This document shows, piece by piece, positions 1 through 8,839 of a stretch of 64,000 nt of DNA; the first letter of the stretch is position 1, and every line of letters starts with the position of its first letter. Under the pieces are notes generated by a model, which was not told the origin of the DNA, made no database searches, and worked only from the letters and a program-made list of their open reading frames with translations. Source of the DNA: Pseudonocardia endophytica (GTDB lineage Bacteria > Actinomycetota > Actinomycetes > Mycobacteriales > Pseudonocardiaceae); contig NZ_SMFZ01000002.1 of NCBI RefSeq assembly GCF_004339565.1, forward strand, positions 372,001 through 436,000. The letters run 5' to 3'. The translations under genes were made by a program, and so were the position numbers.

Positions 1-88
1 GTGCGACGGTCTTTGTCAGACTGGGGGCACCTGCCCCCGCCGACGTCTCGGCCACCGGCCGTCGTCGCAGTCGTCGAGGAGTCGCACC

Positions 89-1651
89 GTGCAGAGTTCC
101 CGCGCCGAGACCGCCCGGTCCGCGCACGTCGCGGACATGGTCGCGCGCGCCGCGTCCGAGCGGCCGGACCACGAGGCGATCCGGGACCTGGCCGGCGGCG
201 TGTCGCTGACCTGGGCGGCGTTCGACGCGGCCGTCGACGCGGAGGCGCAGCGCCTCACGGGCGCGGGGGTCACGGATGGCGACCGGGTCGTCGTCTCCCT
301 GCCGGACGGCGCCGCGTTCTGCGTGGCCCTGCTCGGCGCCATGCGGGCGGGTGCCGCCGCAGTGCCGGTCGGCACCGGGTCCGTGCCGCGCGAGCTGGAG
401 ATCGTCTTCGGCCAGGCGGAGCCCGCGGTCGTGGTGGCCGAGGAGGGTGAGCGCACCGTGGCGGCTGCCGCGGACGCCGCCGGTGCCCGGCTGCTGCCCC
501 CGCCGTCCACCGAGGCGTCGGCCGGTGCCGGAGCGGCGGCGGACGGTCGGGGCGGCGGGGAGTCGTTGGCGCTCATCGTGTTCACGTCCGGTACCACCGG
601 CCGTCCGCGCGGCGTCCAGCTCTCGCACCGGGCGCTGCTGGCGAACCGTGAGCAGGCGGCCGCGCTGCGGCCCGCGCCGGTGACCCCGGTGGACCGCGTG
701 CTGCTGGCCCTGCCGCTCTACCACGTGTACGGCCTCGCGGCGGGTCTGTTGCAGGTCTGCTGGGCTGGCGCGACCGTCGTGATCCCCGGACGCTTCGACC
801 CGCACGTCGCGGTGGACGCCGTCGCATCCGAACGGGTCAGCGTCGTGGCGGGCGTCCCGTCGATGTTCCGCGCCCTGCTCGACGTGCCCGCCGACCGTCT
901 GCGCTCCGCGCTCGGCGGGGTGCGGCTGTGCACCTCGGGCGGCGCCCCGCTGCCGCGGGAGTGGCTGGCCGCGTTCCGCGAGGCGACCGGGCTGGAGCTG
1001 CACGAGGGTTACGGGCTCTCCGAGGGTGGCCCGGTGATCACCTCGAACGACCTCGGGCGCCCGCCGAAGCCGGGCTCCGTCGGCCGGGTGCTGCCGGGCG
1101 TCGAGCTGCGGCTGGTGGACTCCGACGGCAACCCGCTGGTACCGGCCGACGATGACGACGATGACGGCGACGTCCTCCTCGGGGACGGCTCCGACCCGTC
1201 CGACGACACCGGGCTGATCGCCCTGCGCGGGCCGAACCTGTTCTCCGGCTACTGGCCGGACTCCGACGGAGGCCCGGACGCCGACGGCTGGTTCCGCACC
1301 GCGGACGTCGGCTACCTGGACTCCGACGGCGACCTGCACCTGGTCGACCGCTCCTCGGACCTGGTGATCGTGAACGGGTTCAACGTCTACCCGCGCGAGG
1401 TCGAGCAGGTGATCGCCGAGCTGGACGCGGTGTCCGAGGTCGCCGTCGTCGGGGTGCCGGACGACCGGACCGGCGCGGCGGTGAAGGCCGTCGTCGTCCC
1501 GTCCGACGGCTCGCTGACCGAGCAGGCCGTGCGGGACCACTGCGTCGCCCGCCTCGCCCGGTTCAAGCGCCCGGCCGAGGTGACGTTCACCGACGCCCTG
1601 CCGCGCACCCCGACCGGCAAGATCGCCCGTCGGACGCTGGCGAGGATGTGA
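89..1651 (+). CDS. AMP-forming acyl-CoA synthetase (FadD-like)
   Basis: A 520-residue ANL-superfamily adenylating enzyme predicted to activate a carboxylic acid, probably a fatty acid, as acyl-AMP and then acyl-CoA. Visible motifs are the P-loop-like TSGTTGRPRG near residue 168, the GYGLSEGGP adenine-site motif near 308, the GWFRTADVGYLD motif near 400 and the C-terminal PRTPTGKIARR with the catalytic lysine near 512. The GTG start follows GAGGAG by about 8 nt. An Asp-rich insert (residues about 352-372) is unusual and probably a surface loop. The stop overlaps the next gene by 4 bp, so the first three genes look like one transcription unit. Family assignment is firm; the substrate cannot be read from sequence. 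Confidence 0.9.
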   Translation: MQSSRAETARSAHVADMVARAASERPDHEAIRDLAGGVSLTWAAFDAAVDAEAQRLTGAGVTDGDRVVVSLPDGAAFCVALLGAMRAGAAAVPVGTGSVPRELEIVFGQAEPAVVVAEEGERTVAAAADAAGARLLPPPSTEASAGAGAAADGRGGGESLALIVFTSGTTGRPRGVQLSHRALLANREQAAALRPAPVTPVDRVLLALPLYHVYGLAAGLLQVCWAGATVVIPGRFDPHVAVDAVASERVSVVAGVPSMFRALLDVPADRLRSALGGVRLCTSGGAPLPREWLAAFREATGLELHEGYGLSEGGPVITSNDLGRPPKPGSVGRVLPGVELRLVDSDGNPLVPADDDDDDGDVLLGDGSDPSDDTGLIALRGPNLFSGYWPDSDGGPDADGWFRTADVGYLDSDGDLHLVDRSSDLVIVNGFNVYPREVEQVIAELDAVSEVAVVGVPDDRTGAAVKAVVVPSDGSLTEQAVRDHCVARLARFKRPAEVTFTDALPRTPTGKIARRTLARM

Positions 1652-1896
1652 CCGTGGCGCACCGGGTGGAGGTGCTGACCCGCGTCGGCTGTCATCTGTG
1701 CGACGTCGCCGAGCAGGAGGTCGCACGGATCTGCACGGAGCTCGACGTGCCGTGGTCGGCGACCGACGTCGACTCCGACGCGGAGCTGCGCGCCGAGTAC
1801 GGCGACCAGGTACCGGTGATCATGGTCGACGGCCGTGAGCACGGGTTCTGGACGGTCGAGCCGGACCGCCTGCGGGCCGCGCTCACCGGTCCGTGA
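1648..1896 (+). CDS. Glutaredoxin-like (DUF836-type) small protein
   Basis: An 82-residue thioredoxin-fold protein. The N-terminal strand is followed by GCHLCDVAE, a CxxC redox motif in the glutaredoxin position, and the cis-proline segment is QVPVIMVDG. A redox role, possibly protein disulfide or metal-thiol exchange, is inferred from the family. The GTG start overlaps the upstream stop as GTGA, and its own stop overlaps the next GTG. A glutaredoxin-like gene also lies directly before hemA in M. tuberculosis (Rv0508), supporting a conserved neighbourhood although here a molybdoenzyme gene sits between it and rex-hemA. Confidence 0.85.
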   Translation: MTVAHRVEVLTRVGCHLCDVAEQEVARICTELDVPWSATDVDSDAELRAEYGDQVPVIMVDGREHGFWTVEPDRLRAALTGP

Positions 1897-3632
1897 GCGC
1901 ACCGGCCGCGAGCAGGAGCACCACCCGTCCGGTCCCGGCGGGCACGCGGTGCGGGCTCTCCCTGCTGTCCGCCGCGGCCGGGATCGGTGCCGGCCACCTG
2001 TTCGGCGGGCTCGTCTCGCCGTCGTCCGCCCCGGTGCTGGCCGTCGCCGACCGGGTCGTCGGGACGGTCCCGACCGCGCTGACCGAGTTCGCGATCGCGA
2101 CGTTCGGCGCCGCGGACAAGATCGTCCTGGTCGCGGGCGTGCTGGCCGTGCTGACCGCGGCGGCGCTCGTGGCGGGGGCGCTCTCGCGCCGGGACGAGCG
2201 GCCGGGGACGGCGGTGCTGACGGTCCTCGGCGGGATCGGTGTGGTCGCCGTGATCACCGGGCCCGCGTTCGGTCCGCTGGACCTGCTCGCGCCCGCCGTG
2301 TCGCTGATCGTCGCGACCTGGCTGTGGCGCAGGCTGTACCGGCTCGCGCGGCGGGCGGCCCGGGCTGCGGGCCCGCCCGCGACCGACCCGCCGGGACCCG
2401 CGACCGACCCGCCGGGACCCGCGACCGACCCGACGGGACTTGCGACCGACCCGCCGGGACCCGCGACCGGGTCTCCGGCGGACCGGTCCGCGGCGAGCCC
2501 CTCGGCGACCGACCGTCCTCCGGCGACCGGCCGTCCCGCGGTGACCAGCCGGAGGCGCCTGCTGCAGGCGTCGGCCGCGGCGGGTGCCGGAGCGGTCGCG
2601 GCCGGTGCGGCGGGAACGGCGCTCGGCGCGGGGATCTCCGCCGCGGGCGGGACGACCGGCTCGCAGGCGACGGTCACCGCACGGCTCGCCGCAGCCCGGG
2701 TCCGCCGCGCGCCCGCGCTGCCGGCCGGGGCCGACCTCGGCCTGCCCGGCGTGACGCCGTTCGTGACGGCGAACCCGGACTTCTACCGGATCGACACGGC
2801 GCTGCGCGTCCCCTCGCTGCGCGCCGAGGACTGGAGCCTGCGGGTGCACGGGCGGGTCGCCCGCGAGCTCGAGATCTCCTTCGACGAGCTGATGTCCCGA
2901 CCACTCGTCGAACGCCGGGTGACGATGACCTGCGTCTCCAACGAGGTCGGCGGCAGCCTCGCGTCCACCGCGCTGTTCGTCGGCGTCGAGCTGCGCGACC
3001 TGCTCCTGGAGGCGGGGCCCGACGTCGGCGCCGACCAGCTGCTGTCCACGAGCACCGACGGATGGACCGCGGGTACACCGACCGGCGTCGTGCTGGAGCC
3101 GGGCCGTGGCGCGTTGCTCGCGGTCGGGATGAACGGCGAGGCGCTGCCCCGCGAGCACGGGTTCCCGGTGCGGATGGTGGTGCCCGGCCTGTACGGCTAC
3201 GTCTCGGCCACGAAGTGGCTGGCCGACCTGGAGCTGACGACGTTCGCCGGGCGGTCGTCGTACTGGGCCGACCGCGGGTGGGGCGTGCTCGGTCCGATCA
3301 AGACGGGGTCCCGGATCGACGTGCCCGCCGCGTACGGCGACGTCGCGGCCGGCCGGGTGGTCGTGGCCGGAACGGCGTGGTCGCAGCCGCGCGGCATCTC
3401 CCGCGTCGAGGTCCGGGTGGACGACGGGCCGTGGGTCGACGCCGAGCTCGGCGCGGCCGACTCCGGCGACGCCTGGCGGATGTGGCGCGCGGTCGTGGAC
3501 ATGGCCCCTGGCGGCCGGAACGTCGTGTGCCGCGCGACCGACGGCGACGGGCGGACGCAGACCGCGCAGGAGGCGCCGGTGCTGCCGGACGGGGCGACCG
3601 GATGGCCGTCCCGGCGGGTGGTCGCGCGGTGA
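1893..3632 (+). CDS. Membrane-anchored sulfite-oxidase-type molybdopterin oxidoreductase
   Basis: A 579-residue protein in three parts. Residues about 10-150 hold roughly four hydrophobic membrane segments. Residues about 160-200 are a Pro/Thr/Asp linker built from four 21-bp DNA repeats. After an internal SRRRLLQ twin-arginine-like motif near residue 217 comes a sulfite-oxidase-family molybdenum domain with the Mo-ligand cysteine in MTCVSNEVGG (about residue 347), then a C-terminal dimerisation domain containing RVEVRVDDGPW. The catalytic domain is therefore likely outside the membrane. The substrate is unknown. The GTG start overlaps the previous stop. Actinobacterial homologues share this membrane-plus-molybdoenzyme layout; assignment of the catalytic family is firm. 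Confidence 0.88.
   Translation: MSAPAASRSTTRPVPAGTRCGLSLLSAAAGIGAGHLFGGLVSPSSAPVLAVADRVVGTVPTALTEFAIATFGAADKIVLVAGVLAVLTAAALVAGALSRRDERPGTAVLTVLGGIGVVAVITGPAFGPLDLLAPAVSLIVATWLWRRLYRLARRAARAAGPPATDPPGPATDPPGPATDPTGLATDPPGPATGSPADRSAASPSATDRPPATGRPAVTSRRRLLQASAAAGAGAVAAGAAGTALGAGISAAGGTTGSQATVTARLAAARVRRAPALPAGADLGLPGVTPFVTANPDFYRIDTALRVPSLRAEDWSLRVHGRVARELEISFDELMSRPLVERRVTMTCVSNEVGGSLASTALFVGVELRDLLLEAGPDVGADQLLSTSTDGWTAGTPTGVVLEPGRGALLAVGMNGEALPREHGFPVRMVVPGLYGYVSATKWLADLELTTFAGRSSYWADRGWGVLGPIKTGSRIDVPAAYGDVAAGRVVVAGTAWSQPRGISRVEVRVDDGPWVDAELGAADSGDAWRMWRAVVDMAPGGRNVVCRATDGDGRTQTAQEAPVLPDGATGWPSRRVVAR
2381..2464 (+). repeat. 21-bp coding tandem repeat, four units
   Basis: Four in-frame copies of a 21-bp unit beginning GACCGACCCGCCGGGAC encode the Pro/Ala/Thr/Asp linker of the molybdoenzyme. 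The third copy carries three substitutions. The copy number is likely variable between strains because the units are almost identical. Confidence 0.9.
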
Positions 3633-3755
3633 CCCCGGCAACGCTCGGAGCCGTCGCGTAGCGCTCGTCACACGACGAGCGGCGTCTCTGGTTCGTTCGC
3701 CGGTAGGTCCTGGTCACCGGCCCGATCGAGCACGTCGAGGACCAAGATCGCAACT

Positions 3756-3773
3756 TTGTCCGCGAGTTCACAA
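3756..3773. promoter_or_regulatory. Rex operator (ROP) at rex-hemACD
   Basis: TTGTCCGCGAGTTCACAA matches the actinobacterial Rex site TTGTGAA-N4-TTCACAA perfectly in its right half and at four of seven bases in its left half. It coincides with the -35 region and spacer of the promoter below, so Rex bound here would block RNA polymerase. Autoregulation of rex-hemACD through such a site is established in Streptomyces coelicolor. Confidence 0.85.
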
Positions 3774-3784
3774 GCGGCTACCGT
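3756..3784 (+). promoter_or_regulatory. Promoter of rex-hemACD
   Basis: A -35 candidate TTGTCC (3756-3761) is separated by 17 bp from a -10 candidate TACCGT (3779-3784). Transcription would start near 3791, giving an untranslated leader of about 170 nt before the rex GTG. The leader contains no feature I recognise. Confidence 0.6.
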
Positions 3785-3963
3785 GGGTCCTCGTCGCCGG
3801 ATCGGGGGCTTGACCCTCGTCCGGCGCCCGCCGGGCGAGCCCCATCGGCTCCGGCGTGGCCCACCTTCTGGCGGGCAGCAGAACAGACCGTGCCCACCAC
3901 GGGCTGTCGGCGTCGACAGTGTCGACGATGTCGGCCCGCGGGACAAGACCCGCAGGAGTCCGC

Positions 3964-4740
3964 GTGACGCGAGCGTCCGAGTCCGGCGCAGGCGACGCCG
4001 CATCCGGTTCGCCGGGCGTCGTGGCCGCCGCCGACCCGGCGGGCGTGCGTCTCCCGCGCCCGATCCCGGACGCGACCGTCTCCCGTCTGGCCGTCTACCT
4101 GCGGCTGCTCGGCCAGTTCGCCGAGCAGGGTGCGGCGACCGTGTCCAGCGAGGAGCTGGCGACGGCGTCCGGGGTGAACTCGGCCAAGCTCCGCAAGGAC
4201 CTGTCCTATCTCGGCTCGTACGGCACCCGTGGCGTCGGCTACGAGGTCGGCGCGCTGCAGCACCAGCTCGAGCGCGTGCTCGGCCTGGACCACCGGCAGT
4301 CGGTGGCGCTGGTCGGCGTCGGGAACCTGGGGCACGCGCTGGCCGGGTACGCGGGCTTCGGCGGCCGCGGCTTCCCGATCGACGCGATGTTCGATGTTTC
4401 CCCCGACCTCGTCGGGAGCACCATCAACGGCATCGAGGTCGGGCACGTGCGCGACATCGAGACCGTGTGTCGCGCGCGCGGCGTGACGATCGGGATGGTC
4501 GCGACGCCCGCTCCGGTCGCGCAGGACGTCTGCGACCTGCTCGTGGCGGGCGGGGTCGAGTCGATCCTGAACTTCGCCCCCGTGGTGCTGCAGGTGCCGG
4601 ACGAGGTCGAGGTGCGCAAGGTGGATCTGGCGGTCGAGCTGCAGGTCCTCGCGTTCCACGTGGCGCGCCGCCACGGTGTCGCGGGCACCCTGGGCAGTAC
4701 GAACGGAACGGTGAACGGATCGGTGGTGTCTCCGTCATGA
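3964..4740 (+). CDS. rex: Redox-sensing transcriptional repressor Rex
   Basis: A 258-residue NADH-responsive repressor. The winged-helix DNA-binding part (about residues 25-85) has the Rex signature SGVNSAKLRKDLSYLGSYG, followed by a Rossmann domain with ALVGVGNLG (about 115-124) that senses the NADH/NAD+ ratio. I chose GTG at 3964 because CAGGAG lies about 6 nt upstream; an in-frame ATG at 3856 would add 36 unconserved-looking residues. The stop overlaps hemA as ATGA. In streptomycetes Rex represses rex-hemACD, nuo and cydABCD when NADH is low; this window has matching operators at 3756 and 45362, so the regulon is partly local. Confidence 0.96.
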   Translation: MTRASESGAGDAASGSPGVVAAADPAGVRLPRPIPDATVSRLAVYLRLLGQFAEQGAATVSSEELATASGVNSAKLRKDLSYLGSYGTRGVGYEVGALQHQLERVLGLDHRQSVALVGVGNLGHALAGYAGFGGRGFPIDAMFDVSPDLVGSTINGIEVGHVRDIETVCRARGVTIGMVATPAPVAQDVCDLLVAGGVESILNFAPVVLQVPDEVEVRKVDLAVELQVLAFHVARRHGVAGTLGSTNGTVNGSVVSPS

Positions 4741-6140
4741 GTGTCCTCGTGGTCGGGCTGTCGCATCGGAGCGCGCCCGTCGAGGTGCTGGAACGCCTCG
4801 CGGTGCCGCCGGGCGATGTCCCCAAGCTGCTCGAGGAGATGCTCGACGGCACGCACGTCGACGAGGCGGTCCTGCTCTCGACGTGCAACCGCGTCGAGGT
4901 CTGCGCCGTGGTGGACGCGTTCCACGGCGGCCTGAACCACGTGACCGACGTGCTGTCCCGGTACGCGGGCTTCGAGCTCGGCGAGCTGTCCGAGCACCTG
5001 TTCGTGCACTACGCGGGCTCCGCCGTGCAGCACCTGTTCTCGCTGGCCGCGGGCCTGGACTCGATGGTCGTCGGCGAGTCGCAGATCCTTGGCCAGCTGC
5101 GCACGGCCTACGCCGCGGCCGACGAGTCCGGCTCGGTCGGCAAGGTCCTGCACGAGCTGGTGCAGCAGGCGCTGCGGGTCGGCAAGCGTGTGCACGCCGG
5201 GACCGGGATCGACGCAGCGGGTGCCTCCGTGGTGTCCGAGGCGCTGCGCGACGCCGACCGGGCGCTGGGCGGCGGGCTCGACGGGGCTCGCGCCGTGATC
5301 GTCGGAGCAGGGGCGATGGGTGCGCTCGCCGCGGCCCACCTGCTGCGCGCGGGCGCCCGCGAGGTGGTGGTGCTGAACCGGTCCGCGGAGTCCGGCGAGC
5401 GGCTCGCCGAGAAGGTGCGCGAGCAGGGCGGCACGGCCCGCTCCGGCCCGCTGACCGAGCTGGGCGCCGAGCTCGTCGACGCCGACGTGCTGATGGCCTG
5501 CACCGGCGCGGTCGGTGCCGTCGTGGGTGTCGAGCCGGTGCGCGACGCCGTGGCCGCCCGCCCGGACCGGTCGCTCGTCGTCTGCGACCTCGGGCTGCCG
5601 CGCGACGTCGAACCGGCCGTCGCGGACGTGCCCGGCGTGAGCGTCGTCGATCTGGTCACGCTGCAGAAGCGGCTGCTGGACGCCGAGGACGAGGGTTCCG
5701 TCGCCGTCGCCCGCCGGATGATCGCCGAGGAGGCGCAGCAGTACCTCGCCGGGCAGCGCTCCGCCGAGGTCACGCCGACCGTCACCGCGCTGCGTCGCCG
5801 CGCGTCCGAGGTCGTCGACGCCGAGCTGCTGCGGCTGGACTCGCGACTTCCGGACCTGGACTCCACGACCCGCGAGGAGCTCTCGCGCACCGTCCGCCGC
5901 GTCGTCGACAAGCTGCTGCACACGCCGACCGTGCAGGTCAAACGCCTGGCCGAGGGGCCGGACGGGGCCGGGTACGCGGCCGCGCTGCGGACGTTGTTCG
6001 AGCTCGACCCGCAGGTCGCGGCCGCCGTCGCGACGCCGGTCGAGATGGGCGGGGACCTCTCCGCGGCGCTCGACCCGTCGACGGCGGGCGCGGCGACGAC
6101 GATCGGTACCGCCCCGCCGGAGCAGGGAGGCGACCGGTGA
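4737..6140 (+). CDS. hemA: Glutamyl-tRNA reductase
   Basis: A 467-residue cytoplasmic enzyme reducing Glu-tRNA to glutamate-1-semialdehyde with NADPH, the first committed step of C5-pathway heme synthesis. It shows the catalytic cysteine in STCNRVEV (C50), GESQILGQLRTAY near 115, the NADPH-binding VIVGAGAMGALAA near 185 and a C-terminal helical dimerisation domain. ATG overlaps the rex stop by 4 bp and its stop overlaps hemC by 4 bp, so translation is probably coupled along the operon. Its product feeds HemL, encoded at 11884. Redox control through the Rex operator upstream is likely. Confidence 0.97.
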   Translation: MSVLVVGLSHRSAPVEVLERLAVPPGDVPKLLEEMLDGTHVDEAVLLSTCNRVEVCAVVDAFHGGLNHVTDVLSRYAGFELGELSEHLFVHYAGSAVQHLFSLAAGLDSMVVGESQILGQLRTAYAAADESGSVGKVLHELVQQALRVGKRVHAGTGIDAAGASVVSEALRDADRALGGGLDGARAVIVGAGAMGALAAAHLLRAGAREVVVLNRSAESGERLAEKVREQGGTARSGPLTELGAELVDADVLMACTGAVGAVVGVEPVRDAVAARPDRSLVVCDLGLPRDVEPAVADVPGVSVVDLVTLQKRLLDAEDEGSVAVARRMIAEEAQQYLAGQRSAEVTPTVTALRRRASEVVDAELLRLDSRLPDLDSTTREELSRTVRRVVDKLLHTPTVQVKRLAEGPDGAGYAAALRTLFELDPQVAAAVATPVEMGGDLSAALDPSTAGAATTIGTAPPEQGGDR

Positions 6141-7108
6141 CGGCCGTGCGGATCGGCACCCGTCCGTCGAACCTGGCGATGACCCAGGCCGGGACCGTGG
6201 CCGACCGGCTGCACGCGGCCGGTATCGAGGCCGAGCTCGTTCCGGTCTCGACCACCGGCGACCGTTCGATGGCGCCGATCACCACGCTCGGCACCGGCGT
6301 GTTCGTGTCCGCACTGCGGGACGCGCTCGCCGCGGGCGAGGTGGACGTCGCGGTGCACTCGTACAAGGACCTGCCCAGCGCACCGGATCCGCGGCTGGTC
6401 CTGGCCGCGGTGCCGGTCCGGGAGGACCCCCGTGACGCGCTCGTCGCGGGCGGGCGCGTGCTCGGCGAGCTGGGCCGGGGCATGCGCGTCGGCACCGGAT
6501 CGCCGCGGCGCACGGCGCAGCTCTACGCGCTCGGCCTGGGCCTGGAGGTCGTGCCGATCCGGGGCAACGTCGAGACCCGGATCGGGAAGGTGCACTCCGG
6601 GGAGGTCGACGCCGTCGTCGTCGCCGCCGCCGGACTGCGCAGGCTCGGCCGCATCGACGACGCGGACGAGCTGCTGGATCCGCTGCAGATGCTGCCCGCC
6701 CCGGCACAGGGGGCGCTGGCGGTGGAGTGCCGCGGGACCGACACGGACCTCGCCCGCGACCTGAAGGCCGCACTGGACGACCCGGTCAGCCGCGCCGCGG
6801 TGACCGCGGAGCGCGCCGTGCTGGCCACGCTGGAAGCCGGATGCGAGCTGCCCATCGCCGCACACGCCGACGTCGTCTCCGACCTGGACGACGACGGCCG
6901 CGCGATCGACCGGATCTCGCTGCGGACCGTGCTGGGCATCGGAGACCTGACGGAGGGCGCCCTGCTGCGTGCCTCCGCGACCGGAGAGATGGACGCCGCC
7001 GAGAAGCTCGGAGCGGCGCTGGCGCACGAGCTGCTCGACATGGGCGGCGAGAGAAGCGTAGGCGGGACGAGCATCGGTACTGACGTATCGGGAGTGGAAC
7101 AACAATGA
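6137..7108 (+). CDS. hemC: Porphobilinogen deaminase (hydroxymethylbilane synthase)
   Basis: A 323-residue enzyme polymerising four porphobilinogens to hydroxymethylbilane. Visible family features are the N-terminal VRIGTRPSNLAMTQA, the HSYKDLPS active-site region, GTGSPRRTAQL, and LEAGCELP with the cysteine that carries the dipyrromethane cofactor near residue 237. The GTG start sits in a 4-bp overlap with hemA and the stop overlaps hemD, consistent with the rex-hemACD operon. Length is normal for the family. Confidence 0.97.
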   Translation: MTAVRIGTRPSNLAMTQAGTVADRLHAAGIEAELVPVSTTGDRSMAPITTLGTGVFVSALRDALAAGEVDVAVHSYKDLPSAPDPRLVLAAVPVREDPRDALVAGGRVLGELGRGMRVGTGSPRRTAQLYALGLGLEVVPIRGNVETRIGKVHSGEVDAVVVAAAGLRRLGRIDDADELLDPLQMLPAPAQGALAVECRGTDTDLARDLKAALDDPVSRAAVTAERAVLATLEAGCELPIAAHADVVSDLDDDGRAIDRISLRTVLGIGDLTEGALLRASATGEMDAAEKLGAALAHELLDMGGERSVGGTSIGTDVSGVEQQ

Positions 7109-8646
7109 ACCGTGGACCATCCTCAGCGGGGCGCATCGCCTTCGTCGGCAGCGGCCCCGGTGACCCGGCGCTGCTGACCGTCCGCGCACGGGACGTCCTG
7201 GCCGCCTCGCCGCTGGTGATCGCCGACCCGGACGTGCCGGAGTCGATCCTGGCCCTCGCCGCCGAGGGTGCCGAGGTGCGCCCGGCCGTCGGCCAGCCCG
7301 GGGACGTCGCGGGCGACCTGCTCGCCGAGGCGCACGGCGGCCGGTCCGTCGCCCGCCTCGTCGCGGGCGACCCGCTGACCAACGACGCCGTCGTCGCCGA
7401 GGCGCTGGCGGTGTCCGCGTCCGGCACCCCGTTCGACGTGGTTCCCGGCGTCCCGGCGAGCACCGCGGTGCCCGCCTACGCCGGTGTCGCGCTGGGATCC
7501 GCGCACGTCGAGGCCGACGTCCGCGCCGGCGTCGACTGGGCCGCGCTGGCCGCGTCCCCCGGCCCGGTCGTGCTGCACGCGTCGGCCGCGCACCTGGCCG
7601 ACGTGGCCGAGGGCCTGACCCACCAGGGCGCCCCCGCCGACACCCCGGTGGCGATCACGTCCGGCGGGACGACGTCGACGCAGAAGACGCTCTCCTCGTC
7701 GCTGGCCACGATGGCGGCCGACGGCGGCGAGCTGGAGGGGCCGCTCGTGCTCACCGTCGGCGACGCCGCGGGCCGCCGGGGCGAGCTGTCCTGGTGGGAG
7801 TCCCGGGCGCTGTACGGCTGGCGGGTCCTGGTGCCGCGCACCAAGGACCAGGCCGGCGTGATGAGCGAGCGGCTGCGGATGCACGGCGCCATCCCGGAGG
7901 AGGTCCCGACGATCGCCGTCGAGCCGCCGCGTTCCCCTGCGCAGATGGAGCGCTCGGTGAAGGGCCTCGTCGACGGCCGCTACCAGTGGGTCGTGTTCAC
8001 CTCGACGAACGCCGTGAAGGCCGTCTGGGAGAAGTTCCACGAGTTCGGCCTCGACGCCCGTGCGTTCTCCGGCGTGAAGATCGCCTGCGTGGGCAACGCG
8101 ACGGCCGAGAAGGTGCGCGAGTTCGGCATCGTGCCCGAGCTGGTGCCGGACGTGGACGAGGCGCAGACGAACACGTCGGAGGGTCTGCTGGAGATCTTCC
8201 CGCCGTACGACGACGTGCTCGACCCGGTCGACCGGGTGCTGCTCCCGCGCGCCGACATCGCCACCGAGACGCTCGCCGCCGGTCTGCGCGACCGCGGCTG
8301 GGAGATCGACGACGTGACCGCCTACCGGACCGTCCGCGCCGCCCCGCCGGCCGCGCCGATCCGCGAGGCGATCAAGACCGGCGGGTTCGACGCCGTGTGC
8401 TTCACCTCGTCGTCGACGGTGCGGAACCTGGTCGGCATCGCCGGCAAGCCGCACACCCGCACGCTCGTCGCCTGCATCGGCCCGGCCACCGCGGAGACCG
8501 CCCGCGAGTTCGGCCTGCGCGTGGACGTGCAGCCGGAGGAGGCCCGGGTCCCGACGCTGGTCGACGCACTGGCCGAGCACACCGCGAAGCTCCGCGCCGA
8601 GGGTGCCCTGCCTCCGCCGCGGAAGGTCAAGGCCCGCCGCCGCTGA
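7105..8646 (+). CDS. hemD: Uroporphyrinogen-III synthase fused to SUMT-like domain
   Basis: A 513-residue actinobacterial HemD. The C-terminal half (from about VLVPRTKDQAG, residue 240) is the uroporphyrinogen-III synthase that cyclises hydroxymethylbilane with D-ring inversion. The N-terminal half has a uroporphyrinogen methyltransferase fold, with FVGSGPGDPALLT near residue 12, but the usual GGDPFVFGRG loop is replaced by AGDPLTNDAV, so SAM methyltransferase activity is doubtful. The M. tuberculosis HemD carries the same deviation. ATG overlaps the hemC stop. A strong hairpin follows the stop. Confidence 0.95.
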   Translation: MNRGPSSAGRIAFVGSGPGDPALLTVRARDVLAASPLVIADPDVPESILALAAEGAEVRPAVGQPGDVAGDLLAEAHGGRSVARLVAGDPLTNDAVVAEALAVSASGTPFDVVPGVPASTAVPAYAGVALGSAHVEADVRAGVDWAALAASPGPVVLHASAAHLADVAEGLTHQGAPADTPVAITSGGTTSTQKTLSSSLATMAADGGELEGPLVLTVGDAAGRRGELSWWESRALYGWRVLVPRTKDQAGVMSERLRMHGAIPEEVPTIAVEPPRSPAQMERSVKGLVDGRYQWVVFTSTNAVKAVWEKFHEFGLDARAFSGVKIACVGNATAEKVREFGIVPELVPDVDEAQTNTSEGLLEIFPPYDDVLDPVDRVLLPRADIATETLAAGLRDRGWEIDDVTAYRTVRAAPPAAPIREAIKTGGFDAVCFTSSSTVRNLVGIAGKPHTRTLVACIGPATAETAREFGLRVDVQPEEARVPTLVDALAEHTAKLRAEGALPPPRKVKARRR

Positions 8647-8663
8647 GCGCCGCACCACTCCCG

Positions 8664-8698
8664 GGACGACCCCGGACCACACCGGTCCGGGGTCGTCC
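8664..8698 (+). terminator. Strong hairpin terminator after hemD
   Basis: A perfect 15-bp stem, arms GGACGACCCCGGACC and its complement, with a 5-nt loop ACACC, begins 17 nt after the hemD stop. There is no U-tract, typical for high-GC actinobacteria. It probably ends the rex-hemACD transcript. Confidence 0.75.
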
Positions 8699-8827
8699 GC
8701 TGTCCGGGCGCTGCCGATGTGAACACCACGGCTGCCCGCCGGTCCCCGGACAACCGTCACGTTCACGTCACCCCGGATCTCGGGGCGCCCCGACGGCAAG
8801 GCGGATGCGTCGACGGCTCGTCCTGCC

Positions 8828-8833
8828 TAGGCT
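8828..8833 (+). promoter_or_regulatory. -10 element TAGGCT, leaderless start
   Basis: TAGGCT ends 6 nt before the GTG at 8840, so the predicted transcript starts at or next to the start codon. Confidence 0.6.
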
Positions 8834-8839
8834 CGGGGC

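Noticed and set aside
1692..3671. Long minus-strand open frame opposite the molybdoenzyme
   Set aside because: Arg/Gly-rich shadow; the plus-strand frame has clear molybdenum-domain motifs.
3856..3963. Longer Rex start at ATG 3856
   Set aside because: It adds 36 residues unlike Rex N-termini, while GTG 3964 has a well-placed SD.
8718..8763. Third Rex-like site (TGTGAAC near 8718 with a GTTCAC downstream near 8760)
   Set aside because: The half sites are about 35 bp apart instead of 4, so they do not form a Rex operator; it may only be a weak hairpin.
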